Below, in pieces: positions 51,926-63,864 of a DNA stretch of 64,000 nt; the first letter of the stretch is position 1; each line of letters starts with the position of its first letter. The notes below the pieces were generated by a model that made no database searches, was not told the DNA's origin, and was given only the letters and a program-made list of their open reading frames with translations. Source of the stretch: Candidatus Gracilibacteria bacterium GN02-872 (lineage in GTDB: Bacteria; Patescibacteriota; Gracilibacteria; BD1-5; UBA6164); NCBI GenBank assembly GCA_003260325.1, contig MOLU01000003.1, positions 1-64,000 on the forward strand. Direction: 5' to 3'. A program made the translations under genes and the position numbers.

Positions 51926-54900
51926 ATGGAAAATATACAAAGAACTGTTCAATCTGCTTTGCAAACAATAGGGGATGGTAATACTAAAAATGAGAGCTTT
52001 GAAAAAATAGTAACAGATATAAAAAAGAGTAAGGATATGAGAGACGCAATAAGTGCGCTATTGCAAAGAAATATAAATTCATCAAATGAATTAGAATGGG
52101 AAAAATTTGTTCAAAATAACAATTTAGCCCTAGATGACTTAAAAGTAAGTATAGAACAATTTAAAGAATTTGTTAGAGAGTTAAGAGAATTAAACGAACA
52201 TCAAGAACAAATTTCAGTAAATTTATGAAAACTAAAAAAGGTTTGAAGTTTATGAAAAGGGATATATTATGTTATCAATGATAATAATAGTGAAGAAAAT
52301 AATGATAATAAAAATAGTAAAAGTAAAAAGAAAAATGATGTAAAAAATCAAATATCATTAAGTTTCTTTAAAATAAATAAAATAAACATAGTTAAAGATA
52401 AGATTGATGAAAGAAATGCTTTGATAAAATATTTTTCTCTACTAAAAAGGGAATATTTATCATATTTTGATGCTTATGAAAATTTTGTTAATGAAAGAAC
52501 CAATAAGATTATTCAAGATATAGAATACATCAAAAAAGGCCTAAGTAATAAAAATTATGAAAAAGAAAGATTGTCAGAAATAAATAGGAAGATATTTTAT
52601 ATAAAGAAAAATTATGAAACAATTTTTAAATATGTTTCAAAAATATTTATATTTAAATGAAATTTATATGAAGAAACTTCAAAATTAAAATGAATTTATG
52701 AAAATATAGAGAACCAAAGTGAGAAAAATACAGGAATAATACAAACTTTAGAATCTAATTTTCAAGATCCAAATAATGGTTTTGAGGTATGAAGAGCGAC
52801 TTTATCCTATTATACATTAAATAAACTTCCTGATAGACAAGCTGATATTCAAGAATTAAAAAAGAAATTATGAGATAAAGAAACAAATAAATTATCAAAA
52901 TATGCAGAACAAATTGTAGATAAGTTACAATCAAAGGAAATAATCAATAACAATGAAGATACTCTGCTTAATCAAGTTAAAAATAAAGATAATTTACTAG
53001 ATAAAATTAATTATATTTTTGATATTGTTGAGGAAGTTGTTTGAGATAAAAATTTTTCACTTTATGATGTTTTAAATTGTTTAAACAATAAAAATCAAAC
53101 ATATCATGAATTTATAACTAAAAAACAAGATTTTTTAGAAATATGACTAAAACAAAGACTTCGTTTTGCTCTGACTGTTTTGGTTGACTGTGATGTTTAT
53201 AAACCTAAAAAATATATAGAAAGATGTAAAGAAATAAAGAATGATGCAGAAAAAGAGTTAAAAATATTTGGATTTGATAAGTATGTAAACACAACGCAAA
53301 AAAAGAAAGGCTGAAAAACAGTAACCTATCTTTGATATAAAGCATATACAGAGAAAATTTTTAAATGAGAATTTCCTAAGGATAATGCTAAAAAAAGAGG
53401 AAACCTTTTTGTTGAGTCATCATTGTATAAAGGTGTTCTAAATATAGCAAAAATTGTTTCAAGTCTAGTTGGTTCTCTGAATCAAATGATAAAAAGATAT
53501 GAAGATGAACTATTAAACCATGAAAAATTACAATATTTTGCAGTATTGTGAGAAAATAATAAAAATGAAAAAATATTGATTTTGAGAGAAAAAAGTGAGG
53601 TCAAAGATTTTTATGAATATATCCAAAAAATTGAGAAGCAAGATAGTGCAAATGAAAAAATATTTTTATATGATTCTATAACAAGTAAAGCCATTGGAAA
53701 GTTATTTGACCAAGTGTATAATTCAGATCATCCTTTCAAAAATATAAAAAAAGAAATTTTTACTAATAGGCAACAAATATTGAAAAATGAATGATGTAAA
53801 CAAAAAGATGATGAGGGAGCTAATATTGATAAACTAAAATTCAAAGATTTAACTGCTGATGAAATAATAAAAGTTTTAAATTCAGAAAAAGATATTCCAA
53901 ATTATGAAAATTGGAAAGAAAAATATTTGAAAATATATCAAAAATTAGAAGATCTTTCTCAAGATAAACAAAAAATTCTAGATACTATTGATAAATATTG
54001 AATTAATTTTGTAGAGAAATTTATAGATTTTGATCAGTTAAAAGAAAAATTTCCAAATATAGTAATTTCAAAGTTTTTGAATTGAGAAACAACAAAAGAT
54101 TGAGAAAAAAGAGATCAAAAAAATCATGAAAAGTATTTAAGAAAGGCTATAGAAGATATGAAATCTCAAACAGATTTTAAAATAAGATTAAATCCAGAGC
54201 TTTTGATAAGTTATGTTCCTCAGGCAAATGATATTGAAAAAAAGAAGAAAATTAAGGAAAAAGAATGAAAAGTAAGTGAAAAAATTTTAGAAAATAATCA
54301 CAGATACTGGAGAGAAAGTATAAAAGTATGATTTGTGACAGAGTTTTATAATCTGCATAGAAAAGTTGAAGACAAGGAAAAATTTAGAGTAATTTGACTT
54401 GATCGTTGAGAGAAAAAAATTGCTACTTTATGTCATCTGGAGTACTCAAACCAACAACCCAGTTTATTGCCTATTCAATACTTTGAAAAAGTAGGAGAGA
54501 TATTGGAAGAAAAAACTACTTATTTTATTGATTGTGCAGATTTTAAAGTTTGAAGAAATGAAAGAAATGAGAAAATTTTACTAAAAATCAGTGAAGATAA
54601 TAATTTAAATTTGAGAAGATTTGAGTACTTAATTCGTTTACAAAAAACTCTTTGGCTTGAAGAAAATCAAGAAAAACTAAAAAATATTTTGTTAGAATAT
54701 AAAGAAATTAATAGTGAAAATATTAATGAAATAAGGGAAAAAATAGAGGCTGTAAAAACTAATGAAACTAATTTTTTTAGTATTGATTGATTAAAAGCAT
54801 ATATTGATAAAAGATGATTGATTGATGATGAATTAAATTACAAGATAGTAGAACTATTAAATAATTGGAAAAATTTTGATAATAAAGAAATACCAGAAAA

Positions 54901-55687
54901 TGAAGAGGAAAGAATTATTTGGTATCATAACAAAATGAATAATGAAACAAAAAATATACCAATGAGAAACAATGTTTCAGCTCAAATTGCTTGAATTGTT
55001 AACTTTTTATATTCAAAAAACAAGGATGAAAAATATGAAACATATACAGTTCTTGAAAATTTACATAATTCTAGTTATTGATCATTTTATACAGATGATA
55101 AAGTTGATGGAAGTAAACATGTCAATAAGGATTTTGTAGAAGCTACTCATAATAAATTATGTCAAACTGGAGTTTATCATAAAATAGAACAAGCCATAAT
55201 CAAAAAAGTTCAAATTTTAGAAAAGGGAGAAAATTATGAAAATTTGAGTTTGTCTTGATATACTAATACATATATTGATAAAATTGAAAAAGAACTAAAA
55301 AATAATTCATATAAAAAAGAAAAAACTAACCAAAAAGATTTTTATAATAGAGAGGTTGAAATATCTCCCATGGTATTATTTAACTCTATATGATTTGTAG
55401 ATCCTTGGTTCACTTCAAATAAATGCCCTAAATGTTGAGTGTATTGAAAAGATGATAATAAAAAATTATATGTAGTTGGGCATGGCTCTGAAAATGATAT
55501 TATATCTTGTAGAAAATGTGACTATAATGGTGAAAAAAGTGTAAATCTTGAAAATAAATGAAAGATAAGATTTGAAGATGTGTATGAAGTTGTCAGAACT
55601 GGGGATGAAAATTGAAGTTTACAAATTGGATTAAGAGGAATTAAAAATATTATTGATTGATATATAACTAAAAACTTGAAAAAATAA
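51926..55687 (+). CDS. Type V CRISPR effector with RuvC and zinc ribbon (Cas12a2-like)
   Basis: A 1253-residue protein, intact only with TGA as glycine. The N-terminal 800 residues are helical and charged with no recognised motif, as in Cas12 recognition lobes. RuvC-I is VIGLDRGEKK (Asp826), RuvC-II TVLENLHN (Glu1044), and RuvC-III RTGDENGS followed by LQIGLRG (Asp1227). A four-cysteine ribbon (CPKC 1167-1170, CRKC 1195-1198) lies between II and III, where Cas12a has its Nuc domain. Size, RuvC spacing and ribbon position fit Cas12a2, a crRNA-guided RNA-activated nuclease that co-occurs with cas12a. Array 1 follows. Cas12d or a new subtype remains possible. Confidence 0.75.
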
Positions 55688-55884
55688 TTTTGTAAATATA
55701 ATTATAAGAAGTACTTTAACATTATTTTAAAATAACAAAATAAAGTATAAGTTTCCCTGTTATATTCAATAGAAAATGTAAACCTTGGTCCTAATTTTTT
55801 TAAAAAACTTATTTTAAGCCAAAAGTAGCAAAGTAAATTAATTTATTTAAGCTTACTTTTGGTCTCATTATAAGTAAAAGTACT
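55688..55884 (+). promoter_or_regulatory. Leader of CRISPR array 1
   Basis: A/T-rich leader between the effector stop and the first repeat. It matches the leader of array 2 over much of its length: both contain AGTATAAGTT, CTGTTAT, AAAATGTAAACCTT and end in ATAAAAGTACT or TAAAAGTACT directly before the first repeat. Confidence 0.75.
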
Positions 55885-56233
55885 GAATATGATAGTATAT
55901 TTCTACTTTAATTTGTAGATCCAAAATCTCAGGTTCTTCACAAAGTGAATATGATAGTATATTTCTACTTTAATTTGTAGATAGTTGCTTCTTTTTTATT
56001 ATTCTTTAAGAATATGATAGTATATTTCTACTTTAATTTGTAGATTTTTTCGCTCAATGGAATGAATTAGACTGAATATGATAGTATATTTCTACTTTAA
56101 TTTGTAGATAGAAAGTTCAAGATTATCTAGTTTTTGAATATGATAGTATATTTCTACTTTAATTTGTAGATATCGTTGTCTCCATAATTGTAATAAAGAA
56201 TATGATAGTATATTTCTACTTTAACTTGTAGAT
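55885..56233 (+). CRISPR. CRISPR array 1: 6 repeats of 36 nt, 5 spacers
   Basis: Repeats start at 55885, 55947, 56010, 56074, 56136 and 56198; spacers are 26-28 nt. The repeat begins GAATATGATAGTATA and ends TTTCTACTTTAATTTGTAGAT. The 3' part is a Cas12a-type crRNA handle (stem TCTAC / GTAGA), but the loop is 8 nt (TTTAATTT) instead of the usual 4-5. The last repeat has one T-to-C change in the loop, marking the trailer end. The 5' end is therefore the leader side, next to the Cas12a2-like gene. No spacer obviously matches another part of the window. Confidence 0.95.
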
Positions 56234-56552
56234 TGTACTATTCAAGCTACTTCATTTATTCAAATATGAAATATTTAAAACATGAAATATTGCTAAAATT
56301 AATTTTATTTTTTGTTCTAAAACAATAATTTCCAATAAAAAAAGGACTAGATTTAAAAAATCTAGTCTTTTTTTTATTAGTTAAATAATTTATATTATTG
56401 TGAGGAGATTTTCTAACTTTTTAGTATTGATTTTAACTATTGGTCACGTATTTCTAAATTTTTAACATCTTTTTTACAAAAAATAAAAAAATTTATTGAA
56501 GAAATGTAGATTTAGATTATATTATGGTTAATTTATTTTTTAATTTTTTATC
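56234..56552 (+). other. Trailer of array 1 and cas12a upstream region
   Basis: After the last repeat there is a spacer-like stretch (TGTACTATTCAAGCTACTTC and on), then A/T-rich sequence, a terminator at 56336-56378, and about 170 bases leading to cas12a. No open frame or tracrRNA-like anti-repeat was found. Confidence 0.6.
56336..56378 (+). terminator. Terminator after array 1
   Basis: GACTAGATTT / AAATCTAGTC hairpin followed by eight T. It should end the array 1 precursor transcript before cas12a. Confidence 0.85.
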
Positions 56553-59500
56553 ATGAAAAATTTTCAAGATTTTACAAATTTATATGAACTCAGCAAAACC
56601 CTTAGATTTGAGCTAAAGCCAATTTGAGGAACAAAAAAACTTATAGAGGAAAAAAATATTTTAAAATTAGACAAGAAAAAAAGAGAAAATTATGAAAAAG
56701 TAAAACCTTATTTTAATAAAATACATCAAGAATTTATAAATTTTGCACTAAGAAATCCAAATTTTGACTTTTCTCAATTTGAAGAAAAATATTTAAATTG
56801 GCTAAAAGACAAGAAAAACAAAGATTTGTTAAAAGAAAAAGAAAGCATAGATAAAATATTTTTAGAAAAAATTTGAAAATTATTTGAAAATTCAGTAAAA
56901 GATTTTTTGAAAGAAAATGGCTTTGAATCAATAGTAAAGGAAGAAGATCAAAACTTAAAATTTTTCCGTAGAAAAGAAATTTTTGAAGTTTTGCAAGAAA
57001 AATATGGTTCAGAGCTTGAAACTCAAATGGTAAATAAGGATTGAGAAATAAAAAGCATTTTTAATGGATGGGAAAAATGGCTTTGATATTTTGATAAATT
57101 TTTTAATACAAGAGACAATTTTTACAAAACAGATTGAACTTCAACAGCGATTGCAACAAGAATTATAAAAGATAATTTACAAATATTTTTGGAAAATACT
57201 GTTGTTTTTGATAAAATAAAAAACAAAGAGATAAATTTCTCAGAAGTTGAGAAAATTTTTTCAATTGATGTCAATTTATTTTTTGAAATAAATAATTTTA
57301 ATAATTATTTTCTACAAGATTGAATTGATTCTTATAATAAAATAATTTGATGAGAAACTCTTGAAAACTGAGAAAAATTAAAGTGATTGAATGAGATTAT
57401 AAACAAATATAGGCAAGATACAGGAGAAAAAATTCCATATTTTAAAAAACTTCAAAAACAAATATTAAGTGAGAAATCTTGAAATTTTATAGAAGAAATA
57501 GAAAATAATGATGAATTTAATGATGTTTTGAAAAAATTTTATAAGAATTCTTTAGAAAAAGTACAATTTTTAAAAGATACTTTTGAAAATCTTTATAATA
57601 TTTCAGATAAAAATCTTGAAAAGATCTATTTTAATAAAATAGCTTTTAATACAATTTCTCATAAATTTTGAAATGCACAAGAATTTGAAAAAATTATTTA
57701 TGAGGAAATGAAAAAAGAAAAAGTTACATGAATAAAATTTGATAAAAAAGAGGAAAAATATAAATTTCCTGATTTTATTGAAATTATTTTTATAAAAAAA
57801 GCTTTAGAAAATCATGCTTCAGAAAATCTATTTTGGAAAGAAAGATACTATAAATCTGAAGAAAATAAAAATTGATTGTTAGAAAGAAACAATAAAAATC
57901 TCTGGGAGCAATTTTGTAAAATTCTAAATTTTGAGTTTTTAAATATTTTAAAAAGAAGAATAATTGATGAAGCATGAGAAGAATATGAGGTTTGATTTGA
58001 AATTTCTAAAAATATTTTATGAGAAAAATTAGAAAATTTTGATTTTAATCAAGAAAATAAATGAATTATTAAAGATTTCGCAGATTATTCACTTACTTTA
58101 TATTCTTTTTGAAAATATTTTGCAGTTGAAAAAGGTAGAAAATGGGACTTAAGCATAGATACTGATGATGATTTTTATGATGAATATATAGAAAAATTTT
58201 ATGAAAATTGATATGATGAGATTGTAAAACCTTATAATTTAATGAGAAACTATATTTCTAAAAAACCTTGGGAAGATAATAAAAAATGGAAATTAAATTT
58301 TGAGCATTCAAAACTTTTATGAGGCTTCTCAGAAAGTAAAACAGAAAAATCAGATAATTGAACACAGTATGGAGGATACTTATTCAGAAAGAAAGAGGAA
58401 GATGGAAAATATACATATTATCTTGGAGTTAGTAAAAATGCAAAACTTTTTAGAAGAGATGATGTTTTTATAAATGTAGATCAACCAACATGATATGATA
58501 GACTTCATTATCGTCAGGTAATGACAAGGTCTATTTATGGTAGTTCCTATGATTGAGATTTTAAAAAAGACAAAGAAACGCTTCCTGAGGAAAAAATAAT
58601 AGAGAAAATAAAGAAAAGTCTAGAAAATTATACTGAAATAATAACAGACTTTAATTCTCTTATTACAAAAAAAGGACTTTCTTTACAAGATATTCAGAAG
58701 AAAATAGGGGACCTAGTTAGAGAAAAATGAATTCAATCTATATATAAGCCTGTATCTGAAAGACAGCTTTCAGAAGCAAATTCTACTGAGGATTGATTTT
58801 TTCTTTTTCAGATACATTCAAAAGATATTTATTTATCAACTGAACAGAAAAATCTTCATTCTTTATATCTTCTGGAAGTCTTAAATAATGAAACATCTGT
58901 ATTCACACTATGAACATGAGAAATCTTTTTTCAAAATAAGCTCGAGGATAAGAGTTTATGAAGAAAAAAAGATAAAAAGGGAAAGGAAATAATAAATCAC
59001 AAGAGATTTGCTAGAGATAAGATAACACTACATCTTTCCATTGTTCAGAATAGCTGAAGTTCCCCTATTCCAAATACAGAAAAAGGAAAAAGAAAATTTA
59101 GAAATGAATTTAACCAAAAAATTAATGAATTTCTAGCAAATAATCCAGATATCAATATCATTTGAATTGATAGATGAGAAAAACATTTGGCTTATTTTTC
59201 TGTAATAAATCAAAAATGAGAAATAATAGAAAGCTGAAGTTTTAATAGAATAGAAAATTATGATAAAAATTGAGAAAAAATAGCGTATCCAGAAAGAGAA
59301 ATAAAAGAGATATACCAGGATTGAAAGCTTACAGACTTGGAGTTAGTTGAGACTTGAAAAAAAGTTAATTATGTCGATTATAAGTTATTACTTGAATATA
59401 AAGAAAGAAAAAGACTTTTACAAAGACAATCTTGGAAAGAAGTAGAACAAATCAAAGATCTAAAAAAATGATATATTTCTATTTTAGTGAGAAAAATAGC

Positions 59501-60467
59501 TGATTTAATAATAAAACACAATGCAATTATTGTTTTTGAAGACTTAAATTTTAGGTTTAAACAAATTCGTGGTTGAATTGAGAAAAGTATTTATCAACAA
59601 CTTGAAAAAGCTTTAATAGATAAACTAAGTTTTTTAGTAAATAAAAATGAAATAAATCCAGAAAAAGCTGGAAATATTCTAAAAGCTTATCAACTAGCGG
59701 TTCCTGTAGATAGTTTAAAACAAATATGAAAACAAACTTGAGTAATTTTTTATACAGAAGCTGCTTATACTTCAAAAATTGATCCAATAACATGATGGAG
59801 ACCAAATTTATATTTGAAAAAACAAAATGCTGAAATCAATAAAGAAAATATTCTAAAATTTGATAAGATAGTTTTTAATTCAGAAGAAAATAGATTTGAA
59901 TTTACTTATGATTTGAAAAAATTTTTATGAAAAGATTCAAAATTTCCTCAAAAAACTGTTTGGACTGTTTGTAGTTCTATAGAAAGATTTAAGTGGAATA
60001 AGTTTTTAGCAAACAATCATTGAGATTATGACCATTATACAAATCTCACTGATTGAAAATTATCTAACAGAGAACTTAAAGAAGATGAATTTTCAAATTT
60101 CAAAGAATTATTTAAAAAATATTCTATAGATATAAATTGAAATATTTTAGAACAAATAAAAAATTTAAAAACAAAAAATAATGAAAAATTTTTTGCAGAA
60201 TTTATAAATTTGTTTTCTCTTATTTGTCAAATAAGAAATACCAAAAAAGATGTAAAATGAGATGAAAATGACTTTATATTATCTCCAGTTAAACCATTTT
60301 TTGATAGTAGAAATTCTAAAAAATTTCCTAAAAACTGAGATGATAACTGAGCTTATAACATTGCTAGAAAAGGATTAATTATTTTAAATAGAATTTCAGA
60401 AAATCCAGAAAAACCTGATTTATTGATTTTTAATGCAGATTGGGATAATTTTGCAAGAAATATATAA
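56553..60467 (+). CDS. cas12a: CRISPR-associated endonuclease Cas12a (Cpf1)
   Basis: A 1304-residue type V-A effector. The diagnostic N-terminus YELSKTLRFELKPIGGTK is present. RuvC-I is IIGIDRGEKHLAYFS (Asp873), RuvC-II IIVFEDLNFRFK (Glu996), the Nuc-domain region TEAAYTSKIDPITGW, and RuvC-III GDDNGAYNIARKG (Asp1263). The WED/crRNA-processing side carries NHKRFARDKITLHLSI. All catalytic residues are intact, so it should process its own crRNAs and cut T-rich-PAM DNA. It lies between array 1 and the adaptation genes; array 2 has the typical Cas12a handle. Confidence 0.97.
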
Positions 60468-60485
60468 ATTTTTTACAAAATAAAA

Positions 60486-60530
60486 AAAATATGTTAACAT
60501 AAACAAAAGTTAACATATTTTTATTTTCAT
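60486..60530 (+). promoter_or_regulatory. Hairpin between cas12a and cas4
   Basis: AAATATGTTAAC / GTTAACATATTT (12 bp) followed by TTTATTTT in the 68-base gap. It resembles a partial terminator that would lower expression of cas4-cas1-cas2 relative to cas12a. Confidence 0.6.
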
Positions 60531-60535
60531 TTTTT

Positions 60536-61147
60536 ATGGAATCTTATATTAAATTGTCTACCTTAAATGACTTTATATATTGCGAAAAATCGATATTTTA
60601 TCACAAACTTTATGATAATTATAATGAAAATCTTTTCCAAAAAAAAGCTCAAATTGAATGAAAATTAATTCATCAAGCAATTGATAACAAAACCTATTCT
60701 TCTAGGAAAAATATTCTTCAATGACTTGAAGTTTATAGTGAAGAATACAAGATAATGTGAAAAATTGACATTTTCAACATAGAAACTTGAGAATTAATAG
60801 AAAGGAAAACTCAAATTTTCAAAGATGAAAACTGAGAAGAAAAAATTTATAGATGACAAAGATATCAACTCTGGTGACAAATGTTTTGTTTAGAAGAAAT
60901 GTGATATGAAGTGAAAAGTTTATGGATTTATAGTGTAAAAGACAATAAAAAATATAGAATTTACAAACCAAGTGAGAAGGAAATTTTAGAATTTAAAAAT
61001 ATTTTAGAAAAATACAAAAAGTTTAATTTACTCCAAAAAACTTGGAAACAAAATCTTAAAAAATGCAAACAATGTATTTACAATGAGCTTTGTGATTATT
61101 ATATCTGAGAAAATTATACTCAGCTTCAATTATTCAATAACAAATAA
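60536..61147 (+). CDS. cas4: CRISPR-associated exonuclease Cas4
   Basis: A 203-residue RecB-family nuclease that trims and PAM-selects prespacers for Cas1-Cas2. The iron-sulphur cysteines are Cys16 (IYCEKSIFY) and the C-terminal CKQCIYNELC group. Nuclease residues are the Asp of GKIDIFN and the Glu-x-Lys of IERKT, with the downstream QRYQLWGQMFCLEE helix. The length is typical of type V-A Cas4. It ends 2 bases before cas1. Confidence 0.93.
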
Positions 61148-61149
61148 AT

Positions 61150-62118
61150 ATGCTCTCTCTTAGCGATTTTGATGAGAAACAAATTCTTTTTATAGAAAGT
61201 TTTGATACAAAAAATATAAATTTTGAAAACGAAAACCTTGTGATTAAAGAAAATTCTGAGATAAAAAACAAAGTAAGTATGTATAAAATATTTGCTATTT
61301 TTTTAATTTGAGAAACAACTATAACTAGTGTTTTAATCAGAAAATTTCAAGAATTTTGAATTACTTTGGTTTTAATGAAAAAAAATTTTCTTCCCTATCT
61401 TGTGATTTGAAACGAAACTGAAGGAAATTTTGTTTTAAGAAAGAAACAATATGAAAAAACTGAAGAACAAATGCTAGAAATAGCCAAAAATATTATAAAA
61501 ATAAAAGCTAAAAATCAACTAGAATTACTAAAAAATTTTAGAAATAAAAGTCCTGATTTGAAAGAAAATATTTTAAAAATAGAAAATATTTATAAAAAAA
61601 TAGATTTTTCTGAAAACTATGATTCCCTACTTTGATATGAGTGAAATATTTCAAAAATATTTTTCCAAAATTATTTTCTAGAGATTTGATGGGTTAGAAG
61701 AGCTCCAAGAACAAAATTTGATATTAAAAATCTACTTTTAGACATTGGTTACACTTATCTTTTCCACTTTGTAGAGGCTATGTTAAGGCTGTATTGATTT
61801 GATAATTATTATTGAGTTTATCATAGAACTTGGTATCAAAGAAAATCATTAGCCCTGGATTTGATAGAACCTTTCAGATGTATAATTGATAAAGCACTTT
61901 TAAAATCTTACAATTTATGACAAATAAATGAAAAAGATTTTGCTTTTAGAAATTGACAATATGTCTTAGAATGGAAAAATTCTAGAAAATATAATCAAAT
62001 ATTTTTTAAAGAAATTTTGAATTATAAATTAGATATTTTTAGCTTTGTAAAGGAATATTATAAATATTTTATGAAGTGAAAATCAACTTTTCCAAATTTT
62101 GAAATCATTAAAAAATAA
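61150..62118 (+). CDS. cas1: CRISPR-associated integrase Cas1
   Basis: A 322-residue integrase subunit. The metal-binding residues are in place: Glu164 (LLGYEGNISKIFF), His225 (VYHRTWYQRKSLALDLIEPFR) and an acidic residue in the same segment (about Asp237 or Glu240). The N-terminal beta domain (SLSDFDEKQILFIE) is of the type V-A kind. It forms the 4:2 complex with Cas2 that inserts spacers at the leader end. Confidence 0.94.
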
Positions 62119-62128
62119 TTTTTAAAAA

Positions 62129-62407
62129 ATGTTAATTGTAGCTTATGACATACACAATGACAAACTCAGAACAAAGTTTTGAAAACTTCTAAAAAAATTT
62201 TGAAGAAGGGTTCAATACAGTGTTTTTGAAGTCAAAAATAGTGAAAGAATTCTTTCAATTTTAAAAACAGAAATAGAAAATATTTATGCTCCAAAATTTA
62301 CCTGAGCTGATAGCATCCTTATTTTCCCTATCTCAGATGCTGTAAATAAAAAAGTTTTAAGATATTGACAACCCGCAATGGAAGAGGAAGAATTGTTATT
62401 TTTATAA
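62129..62407 (+). CDS. cas2: CRISPR-associated protein Cas2
   Basis: A 92-residue ferredoxin-fold protein. It has the N-terminal strand with the conserved Asp (LIVAYDIHNDKLR), the GRRVQYSVFEV segment and a C-terminal dimerisation strand. It is the structural hub of the Cas1-Cas2 integrase. It starts 10 bases after cas1 and completes the cas12a-cas4-cas1-cas2 operon. Confidence 0.93.
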
Positions 62408-62631
62408 ATTTTTTTAAAAAATATTGAAAATAAAAATTTTTTAGATATAATCAGGGCTGATAGCAATGTTCTTTAAAATATTTTTTCAAAAGTATAAGTT
62501 ATACTGTTATGTTTAATAAAAAATGTAAACCTTAGTCTTAATTTTTTTGACTACCTTATAATAAGCTAAAAGTCATAAATTTATTTTTTAAATTTATTTG
62601 CATCTTTTGGCTTATTATAAATAAAAGTACT
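62408..62631 (+). promoter_or_regulatory. Leader of CRISPR array 2
   Basis: An A/T-rich leader between cas2 and the first repeat of array 2, homologous to the array 1 leader (shared AGTATAAGTT, CTGTTAT, AAAATGTAAACCTTAGTC-type block and AAAAGTACT before the repeat). A 22-base imperfect palindrome (AAGCTAAAAGTC ... TTTTGGCTTATT) lies in the middle of both. It probably contains the array promoter and the integration site. Confidence 0.75.
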
Positions 62632-63864
62632 GTTTAAACATAATATCTAATTTCTACTTTTGTAGATCGGATGTGGTCGTCAAAGCTTTGGATGGTTTAA
62701 ACATAATATCTAATTTCTACTTTTGTAGATAAAGAAAAAAATAAATAAGCAAAACAGTTTAAACATAATATCTAATTTCTACTTTTGTAGATTTATTCAT
62801 TTTTTTTTAATTTTAATATTTGTTTAAACATAATATCTAATTTCTACTTTTGTAGATTATTTGTTCGCATTATCTTCTTGTGTCGTTTAAACATAATATC
62901 TAATTTCTACTTTTGTAGATGGATATATAGAAAAATAATTTTTAAGTTTAAACATAATATCTAATTTCTACTTTTGTAGATAAGGAGTATCAAGTAAACT
63001 CATATCAAGTGTTTAAACATAATATCTAATTTCTACTTTTGTAGATCAATAATATTATGAAAGGGAATTATACAGTTTAAACATAATATCTAATTTCTAC
63101 TTTTGTAGATAAGATAGCGTCAAATAATTGTTCTCTCTCGTTTAAACATAATATCTAATTTCTACTTTTGTAGATCTATAGAAATCCAAATTCATAGAAA
63201 AAGTTTAAACATAATATCTAATTTCTACTTTTGTAGATAACACACACTAAATTACTAAATGCATTTTTTAAACATAATATCTAATTTCTACTTTTGTAGA
63301 TATACTAATACTTCATATTGGCACACTGTTTAAACATAATATCTAATTTCTACTTTTGTAGATATTGAATTGAATATAAAACTTGAACGGGTTTAAACAT
63401 AATATCTAATTTCTACTTTTGTAGATTTTTACCCTTGCTATGTATCATTCAACTGTTTAAACATAATATCTAATTTCTACTTTTGTAGATTTTGAGATAA
63501 ATTCTTGGGTTTTATTTAGTTTAAACATAATATCTAATTTCTACTTTTGTAGATAATTATAAAATTAAATTAAAAAAAATGTTTAAACATAATATCTAAT
63601 TTCTACTTTTGTAGATATTCAAGTTAAATTTCATAATTTTTTAGTTTAAACATAATATCTAATTTCTACTTTTGTAGATGTTTCTATGGAGTACATTTGT
63701 TCTCTTGTTTAAACATAATATCTAATTTCTACTTTTGTAGATAATTCTAAAACAATTTCTGCTAAAGATTGTTTAAACATAATATCTAATTTCTACTTTT
63801 GTAGATAAATAAAATCTATAAATTCAGCATCAGAGTTTAAACATAATATCTAATTTCTACTTTT
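62632..63864 (+). CRISPR. CRISPR array 2: 20 repeats (last truncated), 19 spacers
   Basis: Repeats of 36 nt start at 62632, 62695, 62757, 62822, 62885, 62946, 63011, 63075, 63140, 63203, 63266, 63328, 63391, 63455, 63519, 63581, 63644, 63707, 63771 and 63835; spacers are 25-29 nt. The repeat begins GTTTAAACATAATATC and ends ATTTCTACTTTTGTAGAT, the classical Cas12a handle (stem TCTAC / GTAGA, loop TTTT). Repeat 11 has G1 changed to T. The last copy loses its final six bases and runs straight into a terminator. Array 2 is nearly four times as long as array 1. No spacer obviously matches the window. Confidence 0.97.

Noticed and set aside
51926-55687. Assignment of the first effector to Cas12d (CasY) or a TnpB
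   Set aside because: It is far larger than TnpB, its array has a Cas12a-type handle and no scoutRNA-like sequence was seen, and it neighbours cas12a; Cas12d is kept only as a weaker alternative.
56234-56552. A tracrRNA between array 1 and cas12a
   Set aside because: No anti-repeat to either repeat was found there, and type V-A effectors need none.
55885-63864. Self-targeting spacers
   Set aside because: Reading the 24 spacers against the window by eye gave no convincing match; a full genome search would be decisive but could not be run.
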